Of a DNA stretch of 64,000 bases, positions 62,647 through 64,000 are shown one piece after another. A program made the position numbers and the translations under genes. Origin of the DNA: Sulfurospirillum sp036802865 (GTDB lineage Bacteria; Campylobacterota; Campylobacteria; Campylobacterales; Sulfurospirillaceae). The stretch covers positions 372,001-436,000 of the forward strand of contig NZ_DAIRVK010000002.1 in the NCBI RefSeq assembly GCF_036802865.1, written 5' to 3'. Position 1 is the first letter of the stretch, and each line of letters begins with the position of its first letter. The notes under the pieces were generated by a model. That model worked only from the letters and a program-made list of their open reading frames with translations, was not told the origin of the DNA and did no database searches.

Positions 62647-62706
62647 CGGCATATGTCTCCATACTAGATTTTGAGTCTAGCGCGTCTACCATTTCACCAC
62701 TCAGGC
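62623..62706 (-). tRNA. tRNA-Leu (anticodon CAA)
   Basis: On the minus strand, GCCTGAG pairs with CTCAGGT (one G-T pair) as acceptor stem, followed by A and an encoded CCA. The anticodon arm is CTAGA-CTCAAAA-TCTAG, anticodon CAA for UUG codons. A long variable arm follows, as expected of tRNA-Leu, and the T arm is GCCGG-TTCGAGT-CCGGC. It is the integration target of the element to its left. Confidence 0.93.
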
Positions 62707-62735
62707 ACTTTAAATAAGAGTTGGAATTATACAAA

Positions 62736-62777
62736 AAAAAGCTTAAACATCAGTAAAACTGAATGTTTAAGCTTTTT
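62736..62777 (-). terminator. terminator of hup
   Basis: A 15-bp stem (AAAAAGCTTAAACAT with its complement), extended by CAG/CTG with one bulge. On the minus strand it ends in eight T, a classical intrinsic terminator 12 bases after the hup stop. Confidence 0.85.
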
Positions 62778-62788
62778 GAGGCGAAGAA

Positions 62789-63067
62789 TTAAGCTTTTGC
62801 TACAACGTCTTTAAGTTTTTTACCAACTTTAAATTTAACAGCTGTTGTTTTAGCAACATCAACGACTCTGTCTGTACCAGGAACTCTAGCTTTTCTAGCA
62901 GCTCTTGTCGCAGTACTAAATGTACCAAAACCGATAAAGCTTACGTCTTTGCCAGCGACTAGTGCTTCGCTGATTGCTTCTAAAGCTGCATCGACAGCTT
63001 TTTGACTATCTTTCTTAGAAAGACCTGCTTTCTCAGAGACCGCTTGGATAAATTCCGCTTTTTTCAT
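62789..63067 (-). CDS. hup: HU-family DNA-binding protein
   Basis: A 92-aa histone-like protein of full length: KKAEFIQAVSEKAGLSKKDSQKAVD at the start, the GFGTFSTATRAARKARVPGT DNA-binding arm in the middle. Bends and packs DNA. AAGGA precedes ATG 63067, and TACAAT on the minus strand near 63104-63109 may be its -10 box. Confidence 0.95.
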   Translation of the reverse strand: MKKAEFIQAVSEKAGLSKKDSQKAVDAALEAISEALVAGKDVSFIGFGTFSTATRAARKARVPGTDRVVDVAKTTAVKFKVGKKLKDVVAKA

Positions 63068-63184
63068 TGCTCATTCCTTAAAATAAAGTGTTTGTCCGAG
63101 GATTGTACAATTTTTTTTAAAAAAAGACAATAATTTTTTTTAAAAAGTTAAAGAATAAACCCTAATAGACGATATTTTGCTCAG

Positions 63185-63198
63185 GGAATTAAAATTGC
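63185..63198 (+). promoter_or_regulatory. sigma-54-type promoter of flgL
   Basis: GG-AATTAAAATT-GC followed by TT has the exact 10-base -24/-12 spacing, 35 bases before the flgL ATG. Hook-associated genes of Campylobacter are often sigma-54 dependent. Confidence 0.65.
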
Positions 63199-63232
63199 TT
63201 ATACTTTGAAACGAAAATTTATGGAGAAAACC

Positions 63233-64000
63233 ATGAGAATCACAAATTCACTTTTATTCAACACATCAATGCGAAACTATAAAACTTCTTCAGAGAAGTT
63301 ATATGCGATAAATGAACAAATTTCTACTAAGTTAAAAATTCAAAATAGTTATGAAGATACAAGTGTTTATATAGATGCAATGCGTCTTAATAATGAAATT
63401 GACACATTAGGTCAATCTTCTGCGAGCAGTTCAAAAGCAAAAACATTTGCCGATAACACGGATGCTGCCTTAACAAGTTTCACTGAAAAACTTGATCAAT
63501 TTAAATCAAAGTTGGTTCAGGCTTCAACTACCTCTAACTCTTCTACAAGTTTACAGTCACTTGCAAATGATTTGCAAGGTATAAGGGATTATTTAGTAGG
63601 TTTATCCAACACTTCAATTAACGGGCAATTCTTATTTTCAGGTTCAGCATTGTCTCAAAAACCTATTTCAAGTGATGGTACATATAATGGAAATGCAGAG
63701 AATTTAACTGCAATGATAGGTTCTGGCGTTGAACTTCCGTATAACATCACAGGACAATCTCTCTTTTTAGGAAAAGATACAGATTATAATAGAGTGGTTT
63801 CTACCAATATATCAATGTATAATCAATCAAAATTGAACCCTGCTGTTATGACAAGTGATAGTAAAAATACTGCTTCTTCTAATGTTTATTTAAAAGATAC
63901 GGATACGATTAGAGATCTTGTTGGCGATAAAAACAGTGTGGCAACTGATGATCCTAAGGCTGTTTTTTATCTTTCTGGTACAAAAAGTGATGGGAAAACA
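63233..64000 (+). CDS. flgL: flagellar hook-associated protein 3 (hook-filament junction), N-terminal part
   Basis: The frame opens at ATG 63233 (GGAG 6 bases before) and stays open for 256 codons to the window end, so the gene is cut off. The N-terminus MRITNSLLFNTSMRNYKTSSEKLYAINEQISTKLKI-type pattern (starts MRITNSLLFN) and the segment GQFLFSGSALSQKP are typical of FlgL. It joins the hook to the filament and would be exported by the flagellar type III system. The longer relatives in this group explain the extended middle region. Confidence 0.85.
   Translation, partial: MRITNSLLFNTSMRNYKTSSEKLYAINEQISTKLKIQNSYEDTSVYIDAMRLNNEIDTLGQSSASSSKAKTFADNTDAALTSFTEKLDQFKSKLVQASTTSNSSTSLQSLANDLQGIRDYLVGLSNTSINGQFLFSGSALSQKPISSDGTYNGNAENLTAMIGSGVELPYNITGQSLFLGKDTDYNRVVSTNISMYNQSKLNPAVMTSDSKNTASSNVYLKDTDTIRDLVGDKNSVATDDPKAVFYLSGTKSDGKT

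Noticed and set aside
1..64000. CRISPR array
   Set aside because: No regularly spaced direct repeats and no cas-like genes were seen anywhere.
1..64000. rRNA operon or insertion sequence
   Set aside because: No rRNA-like sequence and no transposase-like frame was found; the only mobile enzyme is the tyrosine integrase.

Overview
The window looks like chromosomal DNA of a Campylobacterota (Epsilonproteobacteria), most likely Sulfurospirillum or a close relative. The reasons are the moderately AT-rich sequence, the close matches of gene families, and several gene strings in Campylobacter jejuni order as I remember it: a FabL-type reductase, dapA, an M16 peptidase, pyrD, msbA, cysS, murJ, then a divergent DUF342 gene, ruvA, ddl and murF; pta-ackA next to flgH; era-hslU-hslV-rplI-argG; and tsaE-lptB-rpoN. 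The genus is inferred from protein content; no rRNA is present to confirm it.

Layout. 1-4.3 kb: the end of a HlyD-type adaptor and an ABC-2 exporter (double ATPase plus two permeases). 4.4-7.7 kb: a MarC membrane protein, an unknown protein, a DUF1847 protein and a periplasmic-sensor diguanylate cyclase. 7.7-14 kb: a 372-bp AT-rich leader, then a Tat-exported formate dehydrogenase operon (small Tat protein, catalytic subunit, Fe-S subunit, cytochrome b subunit), convergent with a cysteine-rich Fe-S protein. 14-25 kb: a long minus-strand housekeeping run (yggS, rseP, pgsA, fabL-like, dapA, peptidase, pyrD, msbA, cysS, murJ). 25-34.8 kb: plus-strand DUF342, ruvA, ddl, an orphan Phd/YefM antitoxin, a hydrolase, acylphosphatase, a membrane-anchored murF, pta and ackA. 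35-36.5 kb: flgH and an unknown gene behind a sigma-54-type promoter. 36.5-45.3 kb: an eight-gene type IV pilus/type II secretion-like operon in the order mshI-J-K-L-M-N-E-G, the last six matching the C. jejuni cts natural-transformation genes. 45.4-56 kb: era, hslUV, rplI, a rhodanese, argG, then S4 protein, trpD, tsaE, lptB, rpoN, and minus-strand J-domain protein, bpt and a 56-aa protein.

56.085-62.646 kb is a 6.5-kb integrated element. It is bounded by a 28-bp direct repeat of the 3' end of a tRNA-Leu(CAA) gene. It carries a tyrosine integrase, a small DNA-binding (Xis-like) protein, a Rep_trans-like rolling-circle initiator, an 85-aa putative ssDNA-binding protein and three AT-rich unknown genes, including a membrane NERD-domain protein paired with a 414-aa unknown protein. 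Beyond it are the tRNA, hup and the start of flgL behind a second sigma-54-type promoter.

The most unusual signals are: (1) a palindrome TTACATGTAA that occurs nine times in chromosomal DNA here, where I expect about 0.2 by chance, in genes as well as gaps, and not at all inside the element; (2) the tRNA-Leu element with its replication module and possible defence cargo; and (3) the complete MSHA-order pilus platform without pilin genes.
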